Source of the DNA: Melastoma dodecandrum
Taxonomy: Eukaryota > Streptophyta > Magnoliopsida > Myrtales > Melastomataceae
Assembly: GCA_029817715.1 (NCBI GenBank)
Contig: JARUPY010000426.1
Span: forward strand, 1-64,000
Direction: 5' to 3'
Length of the DNA stretch: 64,000 nucleotides
The notes under the pieces were generated by a model. The model had not been told where the DNA came from. It made no database searches and saw only the letters and a list, made by a program, of their open reading frames with translations. This document shows positions 56,067 to 64,000 of the stretch, in pieces; within the stretch, counting starts at the first letter, position 1, and every line of letters starts with the position of its first letter. Made by a program: the position numbers and the translations under genes.

Positions 56067-57055
56067 TCGTCAATGCCGTCGATCAGGTCGTCGCCGACCG
56101 CTTCGCAATCTACCAGGGCGACAGCTGCGAACTGCTCGCCGGGATTCCCGGCGATAGCATCCACTTCGGCATCCATTCGCCGCCGTTCGAGGGGCTCTAC
56201 AAGTTCTCGGCCTTCGATCGAGACATCTCGAACAACGAGGGCGGTGCCTTCTGGGCGCACTACGCCTTCCTGATCCAGGAGCTGTTCCGCGTCACGCGGC
56301 CCGGGCGCCTGCACGCGGTGCACTGCATGCAGCTGCCGACCTCGAAGGCCCGCGACGGATTCATCGGCATGCGCGACTTCCGAGGCGAAGTCGTCCGCGC
56401 CTACCGCGACGCCGGCTGGATCTTCCATTCGGAGGTCTGCATCTGGAAAGACCCCGTCATCGCGCAGCAGCGCACCAAGTCGCTGCGGCTGCTGCACAAG
56501 CAGATCGTGAAGGATTCGAGCCTGAGCGGTCAGGGTCTCGCCGACTACGTCGTCGTCTTTCGTAAGCCGGGAGACAATCCCGAACCCGTCGCCGGGCCAT
56601 TCGAAGCGTTCGTTGGTGATGGCCTCGATATTTCGCGCGAGGCCTATGAGCGCCACGCCGCGCAGACGCGCGCCGAGGGGCGGCAGCCCTGGCCCTACGA
56701 CCAGTGGGCCTCGATCATGGTGTGGCAGCGGTACGCGTCGCCCGTTTGGAGCGACATCAACCAGACGCGCACCCTCCAATACCGCGGCGGTCGTGATGCG
56801 GCTGACGAGCAGCACATTTCACCTCTTCAGCTCGACGTCATCGAGCGCTGTATCGACCTGTGGTCAGCGCCCGGCGACACCGTCCTGACGCCGTTCCTCG
56901 GCATCGGCAGCGAGGTCTATTGCGCCGTCAAGATGGGACGCCGCGGCCTCGGCATCGAGCTGAAGCCGTCGTACTTCCGTCAGGCCGTGCGCAACCTCGA
57001 CGATCTCACGCGGGGCGACGTGGCGACGCTCGACATCCTCGAAGGTGCGGCATGA
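56063..57055 (+). CDS. DNA amino-methyltransferase (N4-cytosine or N6-adenine)
   Basis: 330 residues, intact. Catalytic motif IV is HSPPFEGLYKFSAF near the N-terminus (SPPF for the usual DPPY; SPP[YF] is frequent in N4-cytosine enzymes), and the SAM-binding motif is TVLTPFLGIGSEVYCAVKMGRRGLGIELKPSY near the C-terminus, so motif order is the beta class. There is no CcrM-type C-terminal extension. It lies in a helicase-MTase-GcrA-like-DnaA-like series and may protect phage DNA or mark it for regulation. Confidence 0.87.
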   Translation: MIVNAVDQVVADRFAIYQGDSCELLAGIPGDSIHFGIHSPPFEGLYKFSAFDRDISNNEGGAFWAHYAFLIQELFRVTRPGRLHAVHCMQLPTSKARDGFIGMRDFRGEVVRAYRDAGWIFHSEVCIWKDPVIAQQRTKSLRLLHKQIVKDSSLSGQGLADYVVVFRKPGDNPEPVAGPFEAFVGDGLDISREAYERHAAQTRAEGRQPWPYDQWASIMVWQRYASPVWSDINQTRTLQYRGGRDAADEQHISPLQLDVIERCIDLWSAPGDTVLTPFLGIGSEVYCAVKMGRRGLGIELKPSYFRQAVRNLDDLTRGDVATLDILEGAA

Positions 57056-57569
57056 GCGTCGCCGCCGACTTGCCATCGGTCGCCATCCTGCCGGACATCG
57101 ACGCGCGGTTCCTGGCGCTGCGGGCCGAGGGGCTGACCGTAGCGGCGATTGCCAAGCGGCTCGAGCGCGGCGAGGCGTGGGTCAAGAAGCGGCCGGCGAT
57201 CCTTGCGGCGCGCGGCATCGCGGTGCCGGCGGTGGCGATCGGGCGACCCTCGCTCGCGCCCGAGGCCGCCAAGCCGCGGCCGAAGGCGGCGACAAAAAAA
57301 GCGGCGTCCGCCGTCCGTCGCGGCCGCCCCGCAACCCCTGGAAGCGTCGGGCCATGCAGCGCCGCCGCCGACGACGGAACCGTTTGGCGTCGATCTTATG
57401 GCGCTGCAGCGCGGACAGTGCCGCTGGCCGCTCGATCTCGCGTCGCCCGCCGTCGCCACGCGCTTCTGCGCCGCGCCGGCGGAGGAGACCTACTGCCCGT
57501 GCCATCGCGCGCGGGCCTGGATCGGCCCCGGCCGGTTCGCTCGACCATCTCGCAGGAAAGACCCGATGA
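57052..57569 (+). CDS. GcrA-like regulator (frameshifted)
   Basis: N-terminal HTH region FLALRAEGLTVAAIAKRLERGEAWVKKRPAIL in frame with ATG 57052, then a basic linker. After a frame change in a run of seven A (57294-57300) the C-terminal block VDLMALQRGQCRWPLDLASP and TRFCAAPAEETYCPCHRARAW follows. That is the GcrA-type GxCRWP...FC...YCxxH block. GcrA is the alphaproteobacterial activator that acts with sigma-70 at GANTC-methylated promoters. The stop at 57567-57569 lies in yet another frame (ATGA overlap), so a second indel is likely. About 170 residues. Confidence 0.72.
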
Positions 57570-58192
57570 GCGTTGCGTTGCACTCCCCTGTTATGTGGTC
57601 TGCCCCGATCTGGACCGTCGTGGCCGATGCCGTCGTTGCCGAGACCGGCGTGTCGCGCGCGGACATGTTCTCGCGCTCGATGCTGCGGCCGCGCGCCGAG
57701 GCGAGGCAGCTCGCGATGTTCGTGCTGCGCCAAATCACCGACCTCTCGAACCCCGAGGTCGGGCGCCGGCTCGGCGGCCTCGACCACACGACGGTGATGC
57801 ACGCCGAGCGCAAGATCGCCGATCGGGTGGCGCGCGACTGGGACTGGGCGAGCCGCGCCGCGCGCGTGTTGGCCGCCGTTGCAGCGTACTATCGCGCGCC
57901 TGCGCCAGCGGCGGCCTTGGTCCTCGCGCAGCCGCTCCTGCCGCCGGAGCCGGAGCCCGTTCCCGCGCTCGAACCGGAGGTGGCAGCGGCGCCGGTGCTG
58001 CCGCGCGTGATCCCGCCGCCGCTGACGCGTCACGGCGCGCGGGTCATCGTGCATCACCGCCGCCCGGCCGCGGCGAGCTACGACTTCGGCGATCCGCCGG
58101 CCGACCTCGCGGCGCGCCGCGCGGCGGCGGGATTCGCCACCTCGGGCTCGTTCAAGACGCGCACGAGCGAGATGCAGAGGATGGGCTGGTGA
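57566..58192 (+). CDS. stand-alone DnaA domain IV-type DNA-binding protein
   Basis: 208 residues. Residues 20-90 match DnaA domain IV: ADVVAETGVSRADMFSRS-like start, ARQLAMFVLRQITDLSNPEVGRRLGG and the DnaA signature GGLDHTTVMHAERKI (residues 70-84) that contacts the DnaA box. No AAA+ ATPase domain is present. The C-terminal half is Pro/Ala-rich with RPAAASYDFGDPP. It could bind DnaA-box-like 9-mers in host or phage origins. It overlaps both neighbours (ATGA, GTGA). Confidence 0.85.
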   Translation: MSVALHSPVMWSAPIWTVVADAVVAETGVSRADMFSRSMLRPRAEARQLAMFVLRQITDLSNPEVGRRLGGLDHTTVMHAERKIADRVARDWDWASRAARVLAAVAAYYRAPAPAAALVLAQPLLPPEPEPVPALEPEVAAAPVLPRVIPPPLTRHGARVIVHHRRPAAASYDFGDPPADLAARRAAAGFATSGSFKTRTSEMQRMGW

Positions 58193-59754
58193 GATATCTC
58201 TCCGTCTGCTCCGGCATCGAGGCGACGTCGGTGGCGTGGGAGCCGCTCGGCTTCGTGCCGGTCGCCTTCGCCGAGATCGACAAGGCGGCCTCGGCGCTGC
58301 TCGCACGGCGCTTCCCGGGCGTGCCGAACCTTGGCGACCTCACGACGATCGATGTCGCGTGCCTGGTCGAGACCTGCGGCCCGGTCGACGTGCTCGTCGG
58401 CGGCACGCCCTGCCAGGCCTTCTCGGTCGCCGGCCGGCGCCAGAGCCTCGCGGACGCGCGCGGCAACCTCTCCCTCGCCTATGCGGATCTCGCCCATGAC
58501 CTTGCTCGACTTGCTGGATGCCGCTGGGCCTTGTGGGAGAACGTCCCCGGTGTGCTCTCGACCCCCGACAACGCCTTCGGCTGTCTCCTGGGACGCCTTG
58601 TCGGCGGAGATGGTCCCGTCGTGCCGCCGGGCGCCGCCGGCTGGGGGCCCGTGCCTTACTTCGACCGTGGATCATACGACGTCCATCGAACCTACCGCTT
58701 CGAATCGTGCGGGTGGCCCCGTCAGGGCATGGTTGCCGGGCCACGGGCACGGGCGGCTTGGCGGATTCTCGACGCTCAATATTTCGGACTGGCACAACGA
58801 CGCCGCCGTGTGTTCGTTGTCGTCGGTTTTGGAGAAGGGGCCGATCCCGCAGCGGGACTATTTGAGCCCCAAGGCGTGCGCCGGCATCCTCCGACGCGCG
58901 GAGAAGCGCGGAAAGACCTTGCCCGACCGCTTGCGGCTGGCTCTCCTCGCGGTAGCGGCTATCGAAACGACGCCGACACCGCCGACAACCTGATCGCGCA
59001 CACGCTGCGCGGCGAAGGCTTCGACGCCAGCGAGGACGGCACCGGGCGGGGTACGCCGATCGTGCCGGTCGCGCATCGCGATATCGCGCATGCCTTGCGC
59101 GGGCAGCCCAATATCGCCTGCCGCGAGGACCAGGACACGCTGATCCCCGTAGCCTTCGGCGGCAACGACACACGCGGGCAGATCGACGTCGCCACGGCCC
59201 TGTCGGCGCATGGCGGCCCGCAAGGGCGGCAGGATTTCGCCAGCGAGACGTTCGTGTGCTTCGATCCACGCCAGTCCGATGTGCTGGTGCATGGCGACAC
59301 CTCGGGGCCGATCGATACGAAGCTCCCAGGGCCGGCGATCGCGTTCGATACGACGCAGATCACCTCGCGCGGCAACCGCTGCAATCCTCGGCCCGGCGAC
59401 CCGTGCCATCCACTCTCGGCGCACGCGCATGCGCCCGCCATAGCGTTCCAGGGGCGCGGCTCGAACCTCGACGTCGGACAGGACGTTTTCGGCACGCTCA
59501 CGCGAAACTCCGATCGCGCTTCCGGTGGCTCGCCTTGCATTGCGACAGACGCGGCGACGTCGTGGGCCGTGCGACGACTCATGCCGGTCGAGTGCGAGCG
59601 CCTGCAAGGCTTCCCCGACGGATGGACCGAGGGGCAGGCGGACGGCCCGCGCTACAAGCAGCTCGGCAACTCGAAGGCGGTGCCTGTCGTCCGTTGGCTC
59701 GGAGCGCGGCTGCAAAGCGCCGATCGCCTCGCTGCGCGAGGCCATGCCGCGTGA
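58189..59754 (+). CDS. DNA (cytosine-5) methyltransferase
   Basis: 521 residues from GTG 58189, intact. Motif I SVCSGIEATSVAWEPLGF, catalytic motif IV GGTPCQAFSVAGRR (PC at residues 74-75), motif VI WALWENVPGVLS (ENV at 117-119), motif VIII region DAQYFGLAQRRRRVFVV, motifs IX-X LMPVECERLQGFPDGWT and YKQLGNSKAVPVV. The long insert of about 200 residues between VIII and IX is typical of phage-type enzymes. No restriction partner nearby, so an orphan methyltransferase. Confidence 0.95.
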   Translation: MRYLSVCSGIEATSVAWEPLGFVPVAFAEIDKAASALLARRFPGVPNLGDLTTIDVACLVETCGPVDVLVGGTPCQAFSVAGRRQSLADARGNLSLAYADLAHDLARLAGCRWALWENVPGVLSTPDNAFGCLLGRLVGGDGPVVPPGAAGWGPVPYFDRGSYDVHRTYRFESCGWPRQGMVAGPRARAAWRILDAQYFGLAQRRRRVFVVVGFGEGADPAAGLFEPQGVRRHPPTRGEARKDLARPLAAGSPRGSGYRNDADTADNLIAHTLRGEGFDASEDGTGRGTPIVPVAHRDIAHALRGQPNIACREDQDTLIPVAFGGNDTRGQIDVATALSAHGGPQGRQDFASETFVCFDPRQSDVLVHGDTSGPIDTKLPGPAIAFDTTQITSRGNRCNPRPGDPCHPLSAHAHAPAIAFQGRGSNLDVGQDVFGTLTRNSDRASGGSPCIATDAATSWAVRRLMPVECERLQGFPDGWTEGQADGPRYKQLGNSKAVPVVRWLGARLQSADRLAARGHAA

Positions 59755-61641
59755 GCCAAAACCCCCTCGACGACGCGCTCTCGAAGATCGAGGCGGCAGC
59801 GGCCAACGCGCCGCCCCGCAACCCCTTGTCGGGCGCGAGCGCATCCGCGCGACCCTCGCCCGACACCGACGACGAGATCGGCGACGCCTATCCCGACGAT
59901 CCCGCAACGGCGATCGGGCCGTCCGGCGCGACCTTCGCGCATCCGCCGAATCCCGGCGACCTCGAGGCGGCGCTCTACGACGGCACCGTCGACCGCGACG
60001 TCGTGCTGCGCTGCTGCGGGCTCGACCATTCCGACACCGACAACGGCAAGCGGCTGCTCGTGCACTTCGGCGAGGATCTGCGCGTGATGCGCATCGCCGA
60101 CGCGAAGAGCGCTGCCTATGTCGGCTGGGCCGGCGACCATTGGGACCCGGAGAACGGCGCGCTGCTGTCGCATGCCACGGCCCAGAAGGTCGGGGACCGC
60201 ATCGGGCTCGAGGCGGACCTGCTGGCGCGCACGCCGATCGAGGAGGAGATCATCCTCGCCGGCCACCGCGCCGAGACGGCGCTGCGCCCCTTCCAGAAAA
60301 TGGAGAAGCCATCGGACGCCGATCGCCGCGTGATGCGCGATCTCGAGGCGGAGATCCGCGCCGGCGAGGAGGCCAACGCGGCGCTGGAGAAGCGCCAGGC
60401 TGCGCGGCGGCGCTTCGCCGTCTCGTCGAAGAACAAGGCGCGCATCGAGGCGATGCTGGCCTGCGCCGCGCCGCATTGCGCCGTTGATCCCGACGACTTT
60501 AACGCCGACCCGTTCGTGCTTGCCACCAAGGGCGAGACGCTGCGCTTCGAGCGCCTGCCGCCGATAAAAGGCGAGAGCCATCGCATGGCGAAGCTCGTCG
60601 CGACGCCGGGCCACGACCGCGCCGACATGCTGACGCGCGTGGTGCCGGTCGGCCACGATCCCGAGGCGGGCTGCCCGAAGTGGCGCGCCTTCCTCGACGA
60701 GTTCCTGCCCGATGCCGCCAAGCGGCTCTTCGTGCAGACCTTCTCGGGCATCGGCCTGCTCGGGCGCACGGTGCAGATGCTGGTGTTCCACTACGGCTCG
60801 GGCGCCAACGGCAAGAGCGTCTTCCTCGAGACGCTGATGCGCGTGTTGGGGCCGCTCGGCGTCGGCCTGCCGGCGGAATCGGTGACGGGTTCCGGTGATC
60901 GCGCGTCTGGCGGCGCCTCGCCCGACCTCGCGCGGCTCTACGGCGCGCGCACCGTGCGCATCCTCGAGCTGCCGGCCGACAAGCCGCTGCACGAGGATCT
61001 GATCAAGAAGCTGACCGGCGGCGAGAAGATCCCGGTGCGCACGCTGTTCAAGGGCTACTTCGACTTCACGCCCGTCTTCACCGCGCACATGTCGGGCAAC
61101 GGCTATCCGAAGATCGACGGCACCGACAACGGCATCTGGCGGCGCATGAAGGTGGTGGAATGGCCGATCGAGCTGGCGCCGGAGCGCCAACGGCCGTTCG
61201 ACGACGTGCTGGCCGACTTCGAGCCGGAATATCCCGGCATCCTCAACTGGCTGATCGAGGGCGCGCTGACCTTCCTCGAGCAGGGGCTGGTGGTGCCCGC
61301 GTGCGTCGACCAGGCGACCGACGAGTATCGCTCGGCGATGGACCCGATCCGCGACTTCGTCGCCGCCTGCGTCGAGCGCGAGACGGACGAGGAGGGCAGG
61401 CCGGTGATCGACGCCGACGCGGCGGCGTGGAGCGTGACGGCGCGCGAGATGTACCGCGCCTATTGCACCTGGGGCGAAGCCAACGCGCACAAGCCGTTCT
61501 CAGAGACGCGCTTCGGCACGGTGATGCGCAAGAAGATCACGCGGACCGACGAGCGGGTGCGGCGCTACGTCGGCTGCCGGCTGCACGACGTGCCGGGTGA
61601 TGCCGCGCGGCGACGGCTACAATCTGCCGGGGGAGAGGTGA
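59751..61641 (+). CDS. D5/P4-type phage primase-helicase (one frameshift near the end)
   Basis: About 629 residues. The superfamily 3 helicase core: FHYGSGANGKSVFLETL (Walker A), RTVRILELPADKPLHEDLIKKLTGGEKIPVRTLFKGYFDFTPVFTAHMSGNGYPKI and DNGIWRRMKVVEWPIEL; a C-terminal D5 winged-helix part follows (YRAYCTWGEANAHKPFSETRFG). Removing one G near 61594 gives an end VMPRGDGYNLPGER and TGA 61639-61641; without it the frame runs through to 62978. It lies directly before the iteron array and would unwind phage DNA there. Confidence 0.9.
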
Positions 61642-61729
61642 TGCCGAAACCCGCAACCCGCCTCTCGCTTGGCCCGTGGGTCAGCGGACCCTCGGCCCAC
61701 AGCGCGCGCCTGGGGCGACCGCCCGATCT

Positions 61730-62017
61730 GCGAGGGTTGCGAGGGTCTTGCGAGGGTTTGCGGCGCAACCCTCGCAGCCGAAAGCCGAACGCGGTCAATC
61801 GGTTAGATCGGCCCTGCGAGGGTTGCGAGGGTTTTCGCGCGTACGCGTATGTGGAGGGGGTTCGGGGAGACGAGGTTTTCCGAAAAACTTTTCTCATACG
61901 TCACACGGGAAAAACCCTCGCAACCCTCGCAACTCTTCCAGAGGTAATTGAAAAGATTGGGAAAAAACCTTGCGAGGGTTGGTCGTCAAACCCTCGCTCA
62001 ACCCTCGCAACCCTCGC
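61730..62017. repeat. 9-bp iteron array, putative replication origin
   Basis: Twelve copies of GCGAGGGTT/AACCCTCGC, eleven exact and one with final C. Plus orientation: 61730, 61739 (variant), 61750, 61816, 61825, 61972. Minus: 61767, 61913, 61922, 61989, 62000, 62009. Several are exact tandems. Between the two groups lies AT-rich DNA (61871-61910 and 61941-61970) with A and T runs. The whole 61642-62054 stretch has no convincing gene. Iterons in both orientations plus an AT-rich core next to a primase-helicase are what an origin looks like. Confidence 0.72.
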
Positions 62018-62054
62018 AAGCGGGGTGCGGGACCGAGGATGGGATGGGGGTCAC

Positions 62055-62978
62055 ATGCAAAACCAGGTGAAGAACCTTGCGAGAGCCGCGCCGGTTCCGG
62101 TGCTGCGCAAGCTGCCGATCGAGGAGCTGGTGCGCTGGGCGTTCCGCGACGAGCTGCCGAAGGACCGTGATTGCGGAGGCGTGCCCGACATCGGCTTCGG
62201 CCACGCCTGGAACTCGGTCGCCTCCTACGGCGAGCTGTTGGCCAAGGTCGACAACGGGTCGATGAACCGCTGGGGCGTCGTGCCGTTCTCGTCCGGCGAC
62301 GACGATCCGCATCCCGACGCCAAGGCGATCGCGCTGGCCGTCGCCGATCTCGACGGGCTCGAGCTCGATTTGCCCGACGACTGGAACCCGCTCGCCGATC
62401 TCGGCGAGATGGGCGGCAAGGGCGGCGAGGTTCTGGCCGCGGCGCTGGAGCGGCTCACCGTCACCGAGGCGTGCGGGGCGCGGCGGCTGAAGATCTCGCT
62501 GCGCAAGCTGGTGTTCCGCCACGCCATCCTCGGCGGCTGCCCGGTGTGGGAGGCCGAGGTGCCGGAGGTGCGCTTCGTCTGCGGGCCGCACGGCAACACG
62601 CCGAAATGGTTCGTCGCGCGGCGGGTGGCGATCGGCGAGGATGCCTTCGGGCAGCCGCTCTACGAGACGCGCGAGTTCGACGGCTGGAGCGCCAAGAGCC
62701 GCCGGCCGCTGCCCGACGCCTACCGCAAGACGGTGCTCGAGCCGGACCCGACGGACGCGGCCGTGGCGCGGGCGGAATACGAGGTCTGGCGCAGCGCGCT
62801 CGACGTGCTGGCGGAGGACTTGAACGGGCAGCTGGTGGCGAGCGTGGCGATGCCCTCGCGGTGGCCGCGGCGGCCGTGGGAGGAGGGGGCCGCGATGCCG
62901 GGGCAGGTGCTACGGGACTTGACGGAGCCGGTCGCGCGGCCTGTGGTGGGGCGCAGGCGCAGGAGGGTGGTGGCGTGA
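62055..62978 (+). CDS. hypothetical phage protein
   Basis: 307 residues from ATG 62055; the frame is open upstream through the repeats but the ATG fits the start of a folded protein (VLRKLPIEELVRWAFRDELPKD). Blocks: GHAWNSVASYGELLAKVDNG, DPHPDAKAIALAVADLDGLELDLPDDWNPLADLGEMGG, KLVFRHAILGGCPVWEAEVPEVRFVCG, KWFVARRV and DAYRKTVLEPDPTDAAVARAEYEVWRSALDVLAEDL. I recognise no named family. Soluble, possibly DNA-associated. GTGA overlap with the next gene. Confidence 0.72.
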   Translation: MQNQVKNLARAAPVPVLRKLPIEELVRWAFRDELPKDRDCGGVPDIGFGHAWNSVASYGELLAKVDNGSMNRWGVVPFSSGDDDPHPDAKAIALAVADLDGLELDLPDDWNPLADLGEMGGKGGEVLAAALERLTVTEACGARRLKISLRKLVFRHAILGGCPVWEAEVPEVRFVCGPHGNTPKWFVARRVAIGEDAFGQPLYETREFDGWSAKSRRPLPDAYRKTVLEPDPTDAAVARAEYEVWRSALDVLAEDLNGQLVASVAMPSRWPRRPWEEGAAMPGQVLRDLTEPVARPVVGRRRRRVVA

Positions 62979-63214
62979 ACTATTTGGTCTGCAAACGTCG
63001 AGGGAGCGCGCATGAGGTTCTCAAAGACGCGCCGGACTTTTCAGACGCCGCCGAAGCGGAGGCTTGGGCGCTTCGCCATCTCGAGGATAACCCTGAGCTT
63101 ATCCGGCCTGGTTGGGAATCCGTCTCTGTCCGACCGTCGAACGATCCGAGCATCGTGCGTCCGGGCGTTTTCGCGTGTGCATCGTTTTCTCGCGAGTCTC
63201 ACGCACGACCGTGA
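62975..63214 (+). CDS. hypothetical phage protein
   Basis: 79 residues from GTG 62975, with AGGAGGG just upstream. VNYLVCKRRGSAHEVLKDAPDFSDAAEAEAWALRHLEDNPELIRPGW-type sequence (split here for length: LVCKRRGSAHEVLKD, DAAEAEAWALRHLEDN). It overlaps both neighbours with GTGA. No family recognised. Confidence 0.55.
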   Translation: MNYLVCKRRGSAHEVLKDAPDFSDAAEAEAWALRHLEDNPELIRPGWESVSVRPSNDPSIVRPGVFACASFSRESHARP

Positions 63215-63390
63215 CGGGCGGCCGCTCGAACGGGGCAAAGGCCGCGATTGACGAATTCTTGCTGCAAACCGCATTCACGCCCATATCCCGGCTCTTGGCG
63301 CGGCATGAGTTGCTGATGGCGTTCAACGGAAGCGATCCGACCGAGGGGGGAGTGGCCGATCAGATTAGGCGCGAGCTTGGCCCCGCTTGA
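63211..63390 (+). CDS. short hypothetical phage protein
   Basis: 59 residues from GTG 63211: AKAAIDEFLLQTAFTPISRL, LARHELLMAFNGSDPTEGG and VADQIRRELGPA. Helical. GTGA overlap with the gene before and a terminator after. It is the last gene of the rightward early operon. Confidence 0.5.
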   Translation: MTGGRSNGAKAAIDEFLLQTAFTPISRLLARHELLMAFNGSDPTEGGVADQIRRELGPA

Positions 63391-63437
63391 CTGCGCCCCA
63401 AATTTTGGTGCCTCCTGTGGAGGCTCAAAAAGAGTTC

Positions 63438-63470
63438 CAAACCCCGTCGCGGATCGCGGCGGGGTTTTTG
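63438..63470 (+). terminator. rho-independent terminator of the rightward early operon
   Basis: AAACCCCG (63438-63445) pairs with CGGGGTTT (63460-63467); an inner TCGC/GCGGC part extends the stem. TTTTTG follows. It separates the replication operon from the late genes, a usual place for antitermination control. Confidence 0.85.
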
Positions 63471-63487
63471 TTTGGGGGTCGACCGTC

Positions 63488-63691
63488 ATGGGCTGCCGCT
63501 GCGCCGAGCGTCGCGAGGCCCTGATGCGCGGCGCCGGCGCGCTTCGGCGCGGCGACACGGGCGCGGCCGTCGAGGCCGGGCGCTTCGTCGCCGCCACGCT
63601 GGCCGGTGATGCCGCCCGCGCCGCTTCGGCCGCGAGCGCCGCGACGGCGCGCAACATGGCCGCCGCTCGGGCGCGTCTCGCCAGGCGCTGA
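63488..63691 (+). CDS. small phage protein at the start of the late region
   Basis: 67 residues from ATG 63488: MGCRCAERREALMRGAGALR, then [33 protein letters not shown] and a basic end RARLARR. The CRCAERR start with two Cys occurs in short proteins beside tail genes in rhizobial prophages, as I recall. Function unknown. Confidence 0.55.
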   Translation: MGCRCAERREALMRGAGALRRGDTGAAVEAGRFVAATLAGDAARAASAASAATARNMAAARARLARR

Positions 63692-63700
63692 TCGCAACGA

Positions 63701-64000
63701 TGATCGCGCTGAAGATCAAGGTCACCTCGAAGGGGATGACCGGGCTCTCGAAGAAGATCCCGATCGCGATTGCGCGCGGGCTCAACGAAGGCGGCGACAA
63801 GGTGCGCACGCAGGTGCGCCGCGCGCTGCGCGAGCAGACCGGCGTCAAGGCGTACAAGTCGATCACTTCGCGCACCGAGCGGGCGGGGCAGGGCATCAAC
63901 CGCGCCGCGCCGGGACGGCTCGCCTACGCGATCGTCGCGACGGGCAAGGGCATCCCGATCAAGGAATTTCCCGGTGGCGAACACTGGGCACGGGATCGAC
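63701..64000 (+). CDS. phage tail protein, GpZ/minor-tail-like (partial, runs off the window)
   Basis: The first 100 residues are in frame to the window end: MIALKIKVTSKGMTGLSKKI, AIARGLNEGGDKVRTQVRRALREQTGVKAYKSITSRTERAG and LAYAIVATGKGIPIKEFPGG. The pattern (N-terminal strand, helix with ARGLNEGGDKVRTQVRRAL, QTGV) resembles minor tail protein Z / tail completion proteins. It is the first recognisable structural gene; the rest of the late region lies beyond base 64000. Confidence 0.65.

Larger units (their letters stand above)
41097..64000. mobile_element. prophage (left end to beyond the window)
   Basis: From the tRNA-Val attachment site rightward all genes are phage-like: integrase and excisionase-like protein, S24 repressor with operators, SSB, sliding clamp, DUF2303, primases, helicase, methyltransferases and a tail-type protein at the end. 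A divergent two-operon layout with a repressor between is typical of temperate siphophages. The right boundary is not reached. Part of the left end (41.15-42.5 kb) is visibly less GC-rich than the host. Confidence 0.93.

Noticed and set aside
54660..57055. Restriction-modification system made of helicase and methyltransferase
   Set aside because: No endonuclease domain or specificity subunit is seen; helicase plus methyltransferase pairs are common in phage early operons.
61730..62017. CRISPR array
   Set aside because: Repeats are only 9 bp, occur in both orientations and as direct tandems without spacers of constant size; no cas genes are nearby.

Overview
The window comes from a GC-rich alphaproteobacterium, most likely of the order Hyphomicrobiales (Rhizobiales). 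The evidence is the trpA-accD-folC order with overlapping starts, an AccD without zinc-ribbon cysteines, a YcjX/YcjF pair, DUF1127 and DUF465 small proteins, and a prophage carrying GcrA-like and DnaA-like genes. I cannot name a genus.

Sequence quality falls towards the left end. Bases 1-3400 hold only a damaged tRNA-Ala(GGC) and no readable gene. From 3.4 to about 25 kb the genes are recognisable but broken by many single-base frameshifts. Beyond 25 kb frameshifts become rare (accD, CorA, and a handful in the prophage). Where I could place a frameshift, it was almost always one extra base, so these look like assembly or read errors rather than gene decay. I therefore annotate the broken genes as CDS and state where the frame changes.

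Left chromosomal part (3.4-25 kb): folB, a small exported protein, a BLUF blue-light sensor, and a divergent TetR/MFS pair with a palindromic operator. A complete polyol-type uptake and catabolism island follows (7.5-17.9 kb): SorC-type regulator, substrate-binding protein, two permeases, ATPase, SDR dehydrogenase, FGGY pentulokinase, a second SorC-type regulator and an OprB-like porin. The likely route is polyol import, oxidation to a ketose and phosphorylation. Next come DUF1127, purE/purK flanked by two DUF465 genes, an M3 peptidase (PepF type), a cupin dioxygenase-like protein and an aldo/keto reductase.

Middle part (25-41 kb): trpA-accD-folC, a lipoprotein, a CorA/ZntB-type transporter, a DmeF-type Co/Ni exporter with an RcnR/DmeR-like operator, a ferric-siderophore operon (TonB receptor, RhtX-type permease, FhuF reductase), DUF2380-type protein, YcjX/YcjF, a CYTH-CHAD protein and a DoxX-like membrane protein.

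Right part (41.1 kb to the end): a prophage integrated in a tRNA-Val(GAC) gene. The displaced 3' half of the tRNA marks its left end; the right end is outside the window. A leftward operon of about 8 kb runs from PL (50.5 kb) to the integrase and encodes SSB, a sliding clamp, MazG-like and HD-domain proteins, a secreted PLD-type nuclease, an excisionase-like protein and the integrase. A lambda-like switch lies at 50.5-51.7 kb: an S24 repressor, five related 16-bp operators, and a small exported protein convergent with the repressor. The rightward operon encodes a Toprim primase, a helicase, two DNA methyltransferases, a GcrA-like regulator, a free-standing DnaA domain IV protein and a D5-type primase-helicase. 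After it comes a 9-bp iteron array with AT-rich DNA that looks like a replication origin, and then the first late genes. The most interesting system is this replication module: the phage carries its own versions of host cell-cycle and replication proteins beside a likely origin.
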